Shown: piece by piece, positions 1-8,254 of the stretch
How positions within the stretch are numbered: position 1 is the stretch's first letter
Layout: every line of letters begins with the position of its first letter
NCBI GenBank assembly: GCA_041689995.1
Contig: JBDNFD010000153.1
Span: forward strand, 1-32,538
Length of the DNA: 32,538 nucleotides
Source: DASSWG01 sp041689995
GTDB lineage: Bacteria; Bacteroidota; Bacteroidia; Flavobacteriales; Flavobacteriaceae
Direction: 5' to 3'
Made by a program: the position numbers and the translations under genes
The notes under the pieces: model-generated
What the model saw: only the letters and a program-made list of their open reading frames with translations
Databases searched by the model: none
Told to the model about the DNA's origin: nothing

Positions 1-1
1 T

Positions 2-481
2 TATTTATTGTTCATTATGTCGCTATTGTCATTGTACATTTTGCCGAAAATGGCAGAGACGAACAGCGATTCAGGATTTCGTAAAATTGTGTTCAACTTC
101 TACAAAACCATTTTACCTATTTTCGGGATTGGATTGTTGCTCGTCTATTTTTTACGGTTTTGGATCGTCAAAATCGTTTTTTCAGAAGATTTCCTTCCCA
201 TGACACAGCTTTTCTTGTGGCAACTGGTCGGCGATTTTATTCGGGTTACCGCCATAGTGGTCAGCTATCAATTACACGCAAAAAAAATGGTTTGGAAATT
301 TATTTTGTCTGATTTATTCCTGGCGGCAATAACGTATATTTCAAGTATTTACCTGATTTCGAAAATTGGTTTGGAAGGTGTGACCATCGCTTATGCAATT
401 ACTTGGACACTTTATGGACTGGTAATTTTGTTTATTTTTAGGAAAACATTTTTTTATAAATGGTTCAAGCAACTAAAGTAG
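2..481 (+). CDS. O-antigen/polysaccharide flippase (Wzx-type), C-terminal part
   Basis: The frame is open from the first complete codon, so this is the 3' end of a gene that starts before the window. About 159 residues remain and consist largely of hydrophobic membrane segments (for example the stretches containing FGIGLLLVYFL and LFLAAITYISSIYLI) separated by short basic loops. It ends in the basic tail WFKQLK. This is the pattern of the last four to five helices of a polysaccharide transporter of the MATE/Wzx group, which flips lipid-linked oligosaccharide across the inner membrane. The glycosyltransferase that follows overlaps it by 22 bases, which indicates an operon. The assignment rests on membrane topology and neighbourhood; no catalytic motif exists to confirm it. 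It stops at a TAG codon, so TAG works as a terminator in this genome. Confidence 0.75.
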   Translation, partial: YLLFIMSLLSLYILPKMAETNSDSGFRKIVFNFYKTILPIFGIGLLLVYFLRFWIVKIVFSEDFLPMTQLFLWQLVGDFIRVTAIVVSYQLHAKKMVWKFILSDLFLAAITYISSIYLISKIGLEGVTIAYAITWTLYGLVILFIFRKTFFYKWFKQLK

Positions 482-1299
482 CTTTGGAAATTCTAATTTC
501 CACGATGGACCGAACGGATCTGTCGTTTTTGAAACCCATGTTCCCCAATCGGAATTTGGCGGAATTCCATATTTTGATTATCAACCAAACTTCCTCGGAC
601 AGAATTCTGAAAACAAATTATTCAAATATCCGGGTTATCAATTCATTCGAACGCGGATTGAGCAAAAGCCGGAACTTGGCCTTCAAAAACTCCATTGGCG
701 AAGTTGCTTTGATCGCCGATGATGATATTATTTACTTACCAAGATTTGACACCATGATTATCGATGCTTTTCAGAAATATCCCGATGCAAGTCTGATTAC
801 TTTTCAGATGCAATGTCCGGAAAACCCACATCCAAAAAAATATATTCATCAGGAACGAAGGATTACTAGCTTGCGACACCAACCAAAACCTTCTTCAGTC
901 GAAATGGCGCTTCGTCCAGATTACTTGATGAAAAAAGGAATTCATTTCAATGAATTTTTTGGTTTGGGCGCAGAATTTCCTTCGGGGGAAGAATCGCTGT
1001 TTGTGTTGGAAATGCTAAATAAAAGCTTGAAAGTGTACCACATTCCAGAATTGATCGTTGAACATTTGGGCGAATCCACAGGTTCCCGGCAAGGAAGTGA
1101 AAAATTTATTTGGGCATTGGGCGGATTGAAATATTTGGAATATGGCGAACGGAGCAGATTGTGGCTTTTGAAGTTTGTCTTCTTTTTAGTTCGAAATAAA
1201 TCAATTCCAATTCACAAAACAATTTGGGCCTACAAAATCGGAGTTAAGGCTATTAAACGTTCGAAGGAAATTTTTAAAAATAATAATCCTTTAAAATGA
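460..1299 (+). CDS. Family 2 glycosyltransferase
   Basis: A 279-residue protein with a GT-A-like layout: an N-terminal strand (VALEILISTM), a Ser/Lys-Ser-Arg-Asn motif (GLSKSRNLAF) typical of nucleotide-sugar binding in GT2 enzymes, then the acidic metal-binding cluster IADDDIIY near residue 88. A later GxEFPSGEES segment probably forms the acceptor/catalytic-base region. It should transfer a sugar to a growing surface polysaccharide on the cytoplasmic face of the inner membrane. The start ATG lies inside the end of the flippase gene, and its stop overlaps the next start as ATGA, so translation of the three genes is probably coupled. The donor and acceptor cannot be told from sequence. The acidic DDD replaces the more usual DxD. 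Confidence 0.85.
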   Translation: MVQATKVALEILISTMDRTDLSFLKPMFPNRNLAEFHILIINQTSSDRILKTNYSNIRVINSFERGLSKSRNLAFKNSIGEVALIADDDIIYLPRFDTMIIDAFQKYPDASLITFQMQCPENPHPKKYIHQERRITSLRHQPKPSSVEMALRPDYLMKKGIHFNEFFGLGAEFPSGEESLFVLEMLNKSLKVYHIPELIVEHLGESTGSRQGSEKFIWALGGLKYLEYGERSRLWLLKFVFFLVRNKSIPIHKTIWAYKIGVKAIKRSKEIFKNNNPLK

Positions 1300-2897
1300 A
1301 AATTGGGGCTCATTATTATATCTGGTGGATCTTGGCGGTCGCGATCGCTTTGGGGTTCGAAATATCTTTTGCCAATTTTGAATTCTACCGATGGAAAAAC
1401 GTGGTGGAAAATCTGCTTTTTGCAACGGGAATGTTGCTCACTGTTCCACTTTTCAATTCCCAGAAAATCAAGCGGATTTTGGTCGATTTCTATTTTGTGT
1501 TTTTCGTGCTTTGCCTTTTTTTGGAGAGTGTGTTTTTCTACCTTTTCCATACGAATTTCAGTGCTTCCGCTATTTTTATTCTAATAGAAACAAACGCCAC
1601 TGAAACCAGGGAATTTTTGGGTTTTTATGTGGATGTTCCGATCATTTGCTTCTTTATCGCACTGCTGCTGCTTTGTTTTCTTTATTTCAAAAGAGCAAAA
1701 ATCCTTTTTAGAAAATGTTCTGTACGTATTAAAGCAATGTCAATTTCTTTATTGGTTAGTTTACTGATTTTCATGAAATTTAGCGGAATGATCGATCCCA
1801 ATTTGCCCTATTTGGTCGGAATATCAATTTGGGATTATTCTCAGGAAAAATCTAAAATGGAGGCGTATAACATCGATGAGCCCATTGGAAATTTTGAGGA
1901 AATGAATTTTGAAGGAAAATCCAAGAAAAATCTCTACGTTTTAGTGATTGGCGAATCCACCACGAGACGGAATTTAGGTTTGTATGGATATTACCGAAAT
2001 ACGACCCCGAAATTAAAGGAAATCGAAGATGAATTATTGGCGTACCAAAATGTGATCAGTCCACACGCGTTTACTATCGGGGCTTTACAAGAAGCTCTGA
2101 CATTAAACAATTTTGAAAAGGCAGACGAATCTTCCTTGGTACAATTGATGAACCAAGCCGGGTTTAAAACTTTTTGGTTTTCCAATCAACGACCAATCGG
2201 TCCTTATGAAAGTTTGGTCACCAAAATTTCAAAAGCTTCGGATGTGGTGCAATTTACGAACTCGGCAATTGCAGGCTCTGTTACGCCTTATGACGAAGTT
2301 TTATTGTCTTATTTCAAAAAAGCACTCGCCGATCCGGCCGATAATAAATTCATTATTCTGCATATTCTTGGCACGCATATGCAATATAAAAACCGGTACC
2401 CTGAAAATTTCGATTTTTTTAAAGACCGGCCACAAAGCAATTTTGACGATGAACTAGCGTATTCACGGATCAATTCCTACGACAATGCGATTCGTTATAT
2501 GGATTCCATTTTACGCGAAGTGATCGAAATGAGCCGGGAAGAACATGTACCAAGTTATGTTTTGTATTTTTCTGATCATGGCGAAGAAGTATATCACAAC
2601 CGCTATTTTGCGGGACATTTAGATAATAATCCGACGAAAGATATGTTTGAAGTGCCATTTTTTCTGTGGCGTTCCGAAGAATTCAAAAAACAGGATTCCA
2701 TTTTTGAAGGGAATTTAAAAACACCTTATAGTTTGAATGATTTCATTTATAGTTTTGCCGATTTATCACACATTCATTTTGCAAAAATGAAATCGGAAAA
2801 AAGTATTTTTTCATCCCGCTTTCAGCCTAAAAAAAGAATTGTGGGGTCGGAACTGGATTTTGATGTGTATTTTAAAAAAAATGAAAATGAAAAATAA
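1296..2897 (+). CDS. Phosphoethanolamine transferase-like membrane sulfatase-fold enzyme (EptA/CptA type)
   Basis: A 533-residue protein with about five N-terminal membrane helices (roughly residues 7-165) and a periplasmic alkaline-phosphatase-superfamily domain. The catalytic block reads VIGESTTRRNLGLYGYYRNT, with metal ligand E220 and a nucleophilic Thr at 222 or 223. The second metal site is SDHGEE (D427, H428), followed by AGHLDNN with a conserved His at 441. These are hallmarks of enzymes that move phosphoethanolamine from phosphatidylethanolamine to lipid A, core sugars or glycans; relatives transfer other phospho-alcohols. It overlaps the upstream glycosyltransferase by four bases (ATGA) and sits in a polysaccharide operon, so decoration of the locus glycan or the LPS core is likelier than general lipid A remodelling. 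Substrate and acceptor are inferred. Confidence 0.85.
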   Translation: MKIGAHYYIWWILAVAIALGFEISFANFEFYRWKNVVENLLFATGMLLTVPLFNSQKIKRILVDFYFVFFVLCLFLESVFFYLFHTNFSASAIFILIETNATETREFLGFYVDVPIICFFIALLLLCFLYFKRAKILFRKCSVRIKAMSISLLVSLLIFMKFSGMIDPNLPYLVGISIWDYSQEKSKMEAYNIDEPIGNFEEMNFEGKSKKNLYVLVIGESTTRRNLGLYGYYRNTTPKLKEIEDELLAYQNVISPHAFTIGALQEALTLNNFEKADESSLVQLMNQAGFKTFWFSNQRPIGPYESLVTKISKASDVVQFTNSAIAGSVTPYDEVLLSYFKKALADPADNKFIILHILGTHMQYKNRYPENFDFFKDRPQSNFDDELAYSRINSYDNAIRYMDSILREVIEMSREEHVPSYVLYFSDHGEEVYHNRYFAGHLDNNPTKDMFEVPFFLWRSEEFKKQDSIFEGNLKTPYSLNDFIYSFADLSHIHFAKMKSEKSIFSSRFQPKKRIVGSELDFDVYFKKNENEK

Positions 2898-2910
2898 GGT
2901 GGAAAAAAAA

Positions 2911-4051
2911 ATGAAAATCCCCCTGTTGAATGAGAATTTCAAAATATGTTTAGTTTCCCTTTCCCTTGGAAAAGGGGGCGCGGAACGATCCTGCGCTTTG
3001 CTTTCGCTAATGTTGAAATTTTTATGGGCATCAAGTACATATTGTAATCCTGACGGATGAAATTGATTATGAATATTCAGGTAAACTGTTCAATTTGGGT
3101 AAATTTAAATCCGTGAACGATTCATTCTTGAAACGATTGGCGCGCTTTAAAAAATTTCGGGATTATTTGATAAAGAACCGATTTGATGTGGTCATTGACC
3201 ACCGTCCAAAAAACGATTATGCACGCGAGGTTTTTTATGACCAATATCTTTACCGCGGAATACCCCGAATATTTGTGGTCCATAATTCCAACAAAGAGAA
3301 TTATTTTACTAAGACGCCAAATAAAATGGCAAGAATTTATAACAAAAACCTGATGAATATAGCAGTGTCAAAATATATTGAAAACGAAATATTGGAAAAA
3401 TTAAAGATAAAAAAACACTGCACCATTCACAATCCATATAATCTTTCTTGGCGCACTATGGCAACAACCACTATAAAGGAAGCGGATAAAAAGCCATACG
3501 TGTTGTGGTATGGAAGATTGCAGGACGCACATAAGGATATTTCCTTTTTGATCGATGCTTTTCAGATTTCTGAAATTTGGAAAAAAAACATTCATTTGAT
3601 CATTATGGGAGAAGGAAAAGACAAAATTAAATTAAAAGAAAAGGCCGACCAATCACCAGCTCACGATTTTATAACATTTTTGCCTTTTACCAACAATCCT
3701 TTTCCATATATAGTTTCGGCCCGGGTTATGGCCTTGACTAGCAAATATGAAGGTTTCCCGATGGTTTTGGTTGAATCGCTTTCGGTGGGGATACCGGTAA
3801 TATCGCTCGATATTGTTTCCGGCCCATCGGAAGTAATCCAACATAAAAAAAACGGCTTACTGATCGACGGCCGCGATCCGAAAAAATTTGGCAAAGCCAT
3901 GGCAAAAATGTGTTTTGACGACGACTTGTACCAAACCTGCAAAAAGAACGCAGAAAACTCCATTGCTCATTTTTCGATGGAAATTATCGGTGAAAAATAG
4001 AACCGGTTATTGTCGGAAAATTTGGTAAATCATCGAAAAGCGGTAAGATAA
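2911..4051 (+). pseudogene. Family 4 glycosyltransferase, broken by a frameshift and an amber codon
   Basis: Two reading frames together make one GT-B enzyme. The first, from ATG 2911 (in-frame ATGs also lie at 2881 and 2887), encodes KICLVSLSLGKGGAERSCAL, the usual GT4 start, and runs off frame at the T5 run 3019-3023. Removing one T gives the smooth join MLKFYGHQVHIVILTDE into the second frame. That frame carries the donor-binding signature EGFPMVLVESL (EX7E) and the SGPSEVI block. It stops at TAG 3998-4000, but the same frame continues for 16 more codons (NRLLSENLVNHRKAVR) to TAA 4049-4051; a TGG at 3998 would restore the typical C-terminal helix. The repaired protein has 379 residues, normal for the family. 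The amber costs only the last 17 residues; the frameshift is the serious lesion. The repaired end overlaps the convergent gene by about 20 bases. Confidence 0.85.
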
Positions 4052-4962
4052 ATCCCGAATTTCATTAAAACCTGTTGTGTTTTCAAAGCTGCTTGAAGCA
4101 AACTTTTGGGCATTTTCAATAAAAACAACTGTTTCGGGTTCAGATTCTTCGGATCGATTTCCGAAACCAGGTTTTTCCAAGCCGGATCGTCCCGGAATTT
4201 ACATCGCAAGGCCACAGCATAGCGGTTTCGATCCAAATATCTTTTCAACGGGAAGTTGTCTTTTTCTTCCCGCCCGAATTTTTTGATCAAATAAATCCGG
4301 TCATTGTTATAATGGGTTTGCCCCAGATTGTTTTCGCTTTGTTTGTGGTAACGCATTGTGATTTTTGGGTCAAAAGCAACTGGAACTTTCAAAGCGGAAC
4401 GGACAAAAAAATCAATGTCCTGCCCAGTTCTTAAATCAGGATCAAACTTTCCGATTTCGTAAAAGCGTTCTTTTGAAAATGCGACTGCGGAAGTCCAAGC
4501 TATTGAGTTGACAAGGCTTGCTGTAAAATAATCTTCAATAAGTTGTGGGCCTTTGGAATAGTGAACGTGGTTATGCGCTTTTTCGACAATTTTATCATTC
4601 AAAACACGTTCATATCCCATGCAAAATAATCCGGCTTCTGGGAAAGTGGCGAAAAGTTCGGCCATTTTTTGTAGATGGGTCGGATACCAATAATCATCGG
4701 CATCCAAAAGGGCGATGTATTTTCCTTTGGCGACCTCGATCCCTTGGTTTCGGGCCACTGAAACGCCGCTGTTCTTTTGTCCGATAAATCGGATCCGTCC
4801 ATCGTTGATTTTTTTGGCGATTTCCAAACTCTTATCCGTGGAACCGTCATCCACAACAACAATTTCAAAATCCTGAAAGCTTTGGGCCAATACGCTATGA
4901 AGCGTTTTTTCAATATAATTCGCTTTATTGTACAACGGGATCACAACTGAGAAAAAGGTCAT
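4030..4962 (-). CDS. Family 2 glycosyltransferase
   Basis: A 310-residue GT-A enzyme with classic landmarks: SVVIPLYNKANYI at the N-terminus, the nucleotide-binding VVVDDGSTD (residues 36-43), RNQGIEVAKGKYI, and the metal-binding LLDADDYW (D87, D89, D90). Residues after about 240 are basic and may lie along the membrane surface. It should add a sugar from a nucleotide donor to a lipid-linked glycan. It starts only three bases after the stop of the neighbouring leftward GT2 gene, so the two are co-transcribed, converging on the rightward operon. The fold is certain; the sugar is not determinable. This is a different GT2 subgroup from the other leftward enzyme, so they probably form different linkages. 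Confidence 0.9.
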   Translation of the reverse strand: MTFFSVVIPLYNKANYIEKTLHSVLAQSFQDFEIVVVDDGSTDKSLEIAKKINDGRIRFIGQKNSGVSVARNQGIEVAKGKYIALLDADDYWYPTHLQKMAELFATFPEAGLFCMGYERVLNDKIVEKAHNHVHYSKGPQLIEDYFTASLVNSIAWTSAVAFSKERFYEIGKFDPDLRTGQDIDFFVRSALKVPVAFDPKITMRYHKQSENNLGQTHYNNDRIYLIKKFGREEKDNFPLKRYLDRNRYAVALRCKFRDDPAWKNLVSEIDPKNLNPKQLFLLKMPKSLLQAALKTQQVLMKFGIYLTAFR

Positions 4963-4965
4963 GGT

Positions 4966-5847
4966 TCAAGGCTTTAAACTACAAAAATAGCCCAATCGGT
5001 AAATATTAAAAAAAAATAAGGAAGGAGAAGGGGAAAGCAGGTTTTTTTTCAAGATGTTTTCAATATACGGAAAAGCAAAACGCAACAAGTTTGAAGCACC
5101 AATCTTTTTCAAAGCAGTGTATAAGCGCAAAAGTTTAACATATTCCGAATCGATCATCTTATGGTGGTAAAGATATTTCAGGTTTTCCAACCCCAAAATG
5201 GTTTTTTGCAAAAAAATCCGATTCGAATCAATATCACCATGGATCACAGGATTGTCGATATGTTGGATCTTGCTTTTTAGCTTTTTCAAATGAAAGGAAA
5301 ACAAGGTATCTTCATGGCCATATTTTGTTAATTTTTTTTTAAACCTCACCTTTTCAAAAATACTTTTTTTTACCAAGGTATTGTTGAAAAGAGTGGAACG
5401 ATAAGGATGTCTTTTGCGTTCGGCAGCTGTTTTGTCTTCAATGAACTTTCCATATTTCCAGCGCAAACTATTTTTATCGGCATAATTTTCTGGATGGATA
5501 CGTCCCCCGTAAATGACTTCGGTACGATCATGTATTGAGGAAAGATAATTTTTCAAAAAATCCGATCGGACCAATGAATCCCCATCAATAAAAAGTAAAT
5601 TATCATATTTGGAGGCTTGTGCCAATAGGTTTCGGTTGTCACTTAGGCCCACATTGCTTTCCAAGACTTCGAAATTTACATGTTCCAAGGAATTTAGAAG
5701 CTCGTTTTCATTATTTATTTCAGAATGGGAACCATCATCAAAAATAATGATTTCAAAAGGAACACCGAGTTTTTCCCCCTGTCTTTCCAGCTCGGTGGCC
5801 AAAGGGGTCACATCGTAAGCATACACAGGGATCAATATGGAAAGCAT
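4966..5847 (-). CDS. Family 2 glycosyltransferase
   Basis: A 293-residue protein beginning MLSILIPVYAYD, with the nucleotide-binding IIIFDDGSHSE (DDGS 37-40), NVGLSDNRN and the metal site LFIDGDS (DGD 88-90). The later KYGHEDTLFSFHL matches the GHED-type catalytic segment of some galactosyl- and glucosyl-transferases in flavobacteria. It is the middle gene of the leftward methyltransferase / GT2 / GT2 group, with 57 bases to the upstream gene and three to the next. The role is inferred as one transfer step in surface glycan assembly on the inner face of the cytoplasmic membrane. No membrane helix is evident. The C-terminus is hydrophobic and aromatic (SLFFFNIYRLGYF), which may anchor it at the membrane. 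Confidence 0.88.
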   Translation of the reverse strand: MLSILIPVYAYDVTPLATELERQGEKLGVPFEIIIFDDGSHSEINNENELLNSLEHVNFEVLESNVGLSDNRNLLAQASKYDNLLFIDGDSLVRSDFLKNYLSSIHDRTEVIYGGRIHPENYADKNSLRWKYGKFIEDKTAAERKRHPYRSTLFNNTLVKKSIFEKVRFKKKLTKYGHEDTLFSFHLKKLKSKIQHIDNPVIHGDIDSNRIFLQKTILGLENLKYLYHHKMIDSEYVKLLRLYTALKKIGASNLLRFAFPYIENILKKNLLSPSPSLFFFNIYRLGYFCSLKP

Positions 5848-5904
5848 AAATCGTTAAATTTATCAAAACCACAAAATAACCATTATTTATTGGATAAGAA
5901 AAAT

Positions 5905-6638
5905 TTATGGTTTCCGCAATTCCAAAATTGTTTCTTTCAACAACCCAAAAGGACTTGTTTCTTCTTCAAAATTTAAAATCGAAACCTGAAAACCTACATT
6001 TTCCAAACGGTCTTTCAACCCTTCCAACGAATATATTCGAACATGATCATTTTGTCCAAAAGCCTTCAATCTCCCGGTTTTGTCGGTGATGGAATAATCT
6101 TCGTAAATTTCGCCTTCTTTGTAGGGTGTCTGCACAAAACATATCCATCATTTTTCAAAACTCGAAACAATTCACCCATTGCTTGTTTGTCTTCAATAAT
6201 ATGTTCCAAAATGTGGTAACATATAATTGTATCAAATTTTTCCGAAGGAAAATCGATCGCTGTAATATCTATTCGATGATCAGCCAAAAATTCATCTTCA
6301 AAATCGGTACTGAAATATACAAATTCGGAGGGTTGGCCGAACAACCTGTACAAACTTCGGGATGGTGAAAAATGCAGGACATTTCCGCGTAGCGCATTCC
6401 TTTCTTTCAAGAGCCGGGACAATCGTCGCGTCCTACTCCTGCTGCCACAGTAAGGGCACAACAAATCATTTCCCCCGGGGAGCGAAATGAATTTTCTCCA
6501 TTTTTTCCCACAAATATTGCATTGATAGGAACTGCCCTTATATACTGGAACGAGAAATTGACGAAAGAGCGGTTCGTTTTGGAACAAGAATTTGTGGGGA
6601 ACAATTTTTTTTACGAGAACTTTAATGAAACGGTACAT
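5905..6638 (-). pseudogene. SAM-dependent methyltransferase with N-terminal zinc ribbon, frameshifted
   Basis: The first frame (from ATG 6638) encodes a basic N-terminus, a four-cysteine ribbon (CNICGKKW and CPYCGSRSRT; C40, C43, C61, C64) and most of a class I methyltransferase, including FDTIICYHILEHI, the motif after the SAM-binding strand. At RVLKNDGYV the frame goes wrong. One extra T in the run read on this strand (plus-strand A4 at 6136-6139) would give GYVFVQTPYKEGEIYEDYSI and continue into the second frame, which ends at 5905 with a normal C-terminal region (AFGQNDHVRIYSLEGL). The repaired enzyme has about 244 residues. It probably methylates a sugar or lipid-linked glycan in this locus, but the substrate is unknown. 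Either a real one-base deletion or a homopolymer sequencing error explains the break. Confidence 0.85.
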
Positions 6639-6766
6639 AAAATTAAGAACTTCTCTGTTTTTCAGACTTTAAAGATACAGTTTTGACTTGGATTTGTTCA
6701 GCGATTTTTTGGAATTGTGATTTTTTTGAAATGAAATAAAACAATGTGTTTCATTTTGATTTCTTC

Positions 6767-7798
6767 TCATTGCTTGAATTTCAGCACTTCTGATCTTCCT
6801 TTTTTAAAAATTTTGTTGCTGTTCCCTTTTCCACTGCGCATTTTTTTTTGTTCTTCATAGGGTAATGCAATAATTTCCATGCATTTTTCCGAGCAACATT
6901 CGTGCATTTTTTCGGCACATTCGGGACATTGGATGAACAGTAAATGACAGGCTTCATTGGCGCAATTGATATGCGTGTCGCAGGGCTTTCCACATTGGTG
7001 GCAATGGGAAATTACCTCATCTGAAATGCGTTCACCGCGCCGATGATCGAACACAAAATTCTTTCCCATAAATTTGTTTTCCAATTCTTTGGCACGCACT
7101 TGTCGCGCATATTCGATGATTCCGCCTTCGAGTTGATATACTTTTTTGAAGTCTTTGTGTTTATAATAGGCACTGGCCTTTTCACAACGAATCCCGCCTG
7201 TGCAGTACATCACCAGATTTTTATCTTCTTTATGCGCTTCAAGGTCCTTTTCAATACTATCCAATGAATCGCGAAAAGTATCTACATCGGGAGTTATTGC
7301 GCCTTTAAAATGTCCGATTTCACTTTCATAATGATTTCGCATATCCACCAAAATAGTCTCTGGATCGTCGATCATCTGGTTGAATTTTTCGGCATTCACG
7401 TGCACGCCTTTTTTGGTGACATCAAAGCTGGCATCGTTCAATCCGTCCGCAACGATCTTGTCGCGCACTTTTACTTTCAGTTTCAAAAAAGATTTCAAAT
7501 CCTGTTCTATGGCAATGTTCAAACGCACATTTTTCAGAAAACAAATTTCATCAAGAAACTTTTTAAAGCCCTCGAAATTTTGTGCTGGCACGGAAAGTTG
7601 GGCATTTATCCCTTCATGGGCGACATAAATTCGTCCCAAAACTTGAAGTTGGTCCCAAGCGACGAATAAATGGTTTCTGAAAAGTTTCGGGTTGCCAATG
7701 TTGGCATATTGATAAAAAGAAAGCGTCAAACGGTCTTCGCCGGCCAAATCCAAAAGCGCCGCCCGTTCTTTTGCGCTTAGTTTATTGTACAGTTGCAT
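6767..7798 (-). CDS. trhO: tRNA uridine(34) hydroxylase, rhodanese family (TrhO/YceA)
   Basis: A 343-residue protein with the three-part TrhO layout. An N-terminal acylphosphatase-like region carries RIYVAHEGINAQLSVP. A rhodanese domain holds the active-site loop YCTGGIRCEKA (C199, C205). A C-terminal cysteine-rich zinc-binding tail runs from CHQCGKPCDTHINC to CCSEKC. TrhO uses oxygen to hydroxylate U34 of certain tRNAs, the first step toward 5-methoxy- or carboxymethoxy-uridine. The frame can be extended to a TTG at 7837, but that codon lies inside the promoter box at 7835-7842, so ATG 7798 (MQLYNKLSAKERAALL) is chosen. It is a single gene, divergent from recA. Family identity is very secure. 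Confidence 0.93.
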   Translation of the reverse strand: MQLYNKLSAKERAALLDLAGEDRLTLSFYQYANIGNPKLFRNHLFVAWDQLQVLGRIYVAHEGINAQLSVPAQNFEGFKKFLDEICFLKNVRLNIAIEQDLKSFLKLKVKVRDKIVADGLNDASFDVTKKGVHVNAEKFNQMIDDPETILVDMRNHYESEIGHFKGAITPDVDTFRDSLDSIEKDLEAHKEDKNLVMYCTGGIRCEKASAYYKHKDFKKVYQLEGGIIEYARQVRAKELENKFMGKNFVFDHRRGERISDEVISHCHQCGKPCDTHINCANEACHLLFIQCPECAEKMHECCSEKCMEIIALPYEEQKKMRSGKGNSNKIFKKGRSEVLKFKQ

Positions 7799-7834
7799 GC
7801 TATACCAATTTATAAGTTCAAAAAAATAGTGGCG

Positions 7835-7842
7835 CAAAGATA
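7835..7842 (-). promoter_or_regulatory. trhO promoter -7 box
   Basis: On the minus strand this reads TATCTTTG, a perfect match to the Bacteroidota TAnnTTTG box. Transcription would start a few bases downstream and leave a leader of about 32 bases before ATG 7798. No clear -33 TTG was found. Confidence 0.5.
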
Positions 7843-7964
7843 CTACATAAAATATAAGTGTCGAAAAGGGAAGAATGTTCCGTTTTCTAATGGACTACTT
7901 TGGATCTTATAAAAAATGGGGAAGTAAAATAAACATGAAAATGGGAAAAACAATTATCACAAAA

Positions 7965-7987
7965 AATGCCCGGTTTTTCCGGGCATT
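7965..7987. terminator. Bidirectional hairpin terminator in the trhO-recA gap
   Basis: A perfect nine-base stem (AATGCCCGG / CCGGGCATT) with a TTTTT loop, followed on the plus strand by seven T and on the minus strand by six T. It fits an intrinsic terminator in either direction. The flanking genes diverge from this gap, so neither needs a terminator here. It therefore points to an unannotated transcript, or to insulation of the two promoters. Confidence 0.75.
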
Positions 7988-8056
7988 TTTTTCGAACGGC
8001 TAATTCGTTATTTACTATTTTCAAATTGTCTTTAAAAACAACAAATAACGTTAGCC
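7965..8056 (-). ncRNA. Possible small RNA ending at the intergenic terminator
   Basis: Just right of the terminator is a second inverted repeat: 7998-8013 (GGCTAATTCGTTATTT) pairs with 8043-8056 (AAATAACGTTAGCC) with a two-base bulge, around a 29-base loop. Read leftward, this gives a long hairpin followed by a terminator, the usual shape of a small RNA. The stretch 7799-8254 holds no convincing protein gene apart from the recA promoter. I found no perfect promoter box to the right of the hairpin, so the orientation and existence of a transcript are speculative. Confidence 0.2.
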
Positions 8057-8201
8057 CCCATCGACTTTACAACTACTTACAAATAAAATAGTTGCACCGC
8101 CAATGGCTGAATTCAAAACAATATTCCTCTTGAGAAATCGCATAGAATTGTTCTCTTGCTTTTCATGAAGATGCAAAAATCACAAAAAGGTTGCGCGCAA
8201 A

Positions 8202-8231
8202 TTGCAATGCACCAAAAATGTAGTATTTTAG
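8202..8231 (+). promoter_or_regulatory. Putative recA promoter
   Basis: A TTG at 8202-8204 lies 19 bases before TATTTTAG (8224-8231), which matches TAnnTTTG at all but one fixed position. The spacing fits the Bacteroidota -33/-7 arrangement. Transcription would begin just after it, close to ATG 8255. No SOS operator was recognised. Confidence 0.4.
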
Positions 8232-8254
8232 CAGTTCCACAAATGAAAAATATT

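Noticed and set aside
7310..7669. A rightward 119-codon frame opposite trhO
   Set aside because: Antisense shadow of a well-supported gene; no promoter or family resemblance.
8156..8254. N-terminal extension of RecA from 8156
   Set aside because: It is not RecA-like and runs through the probable promoter; ATG 8255 matches the family start.
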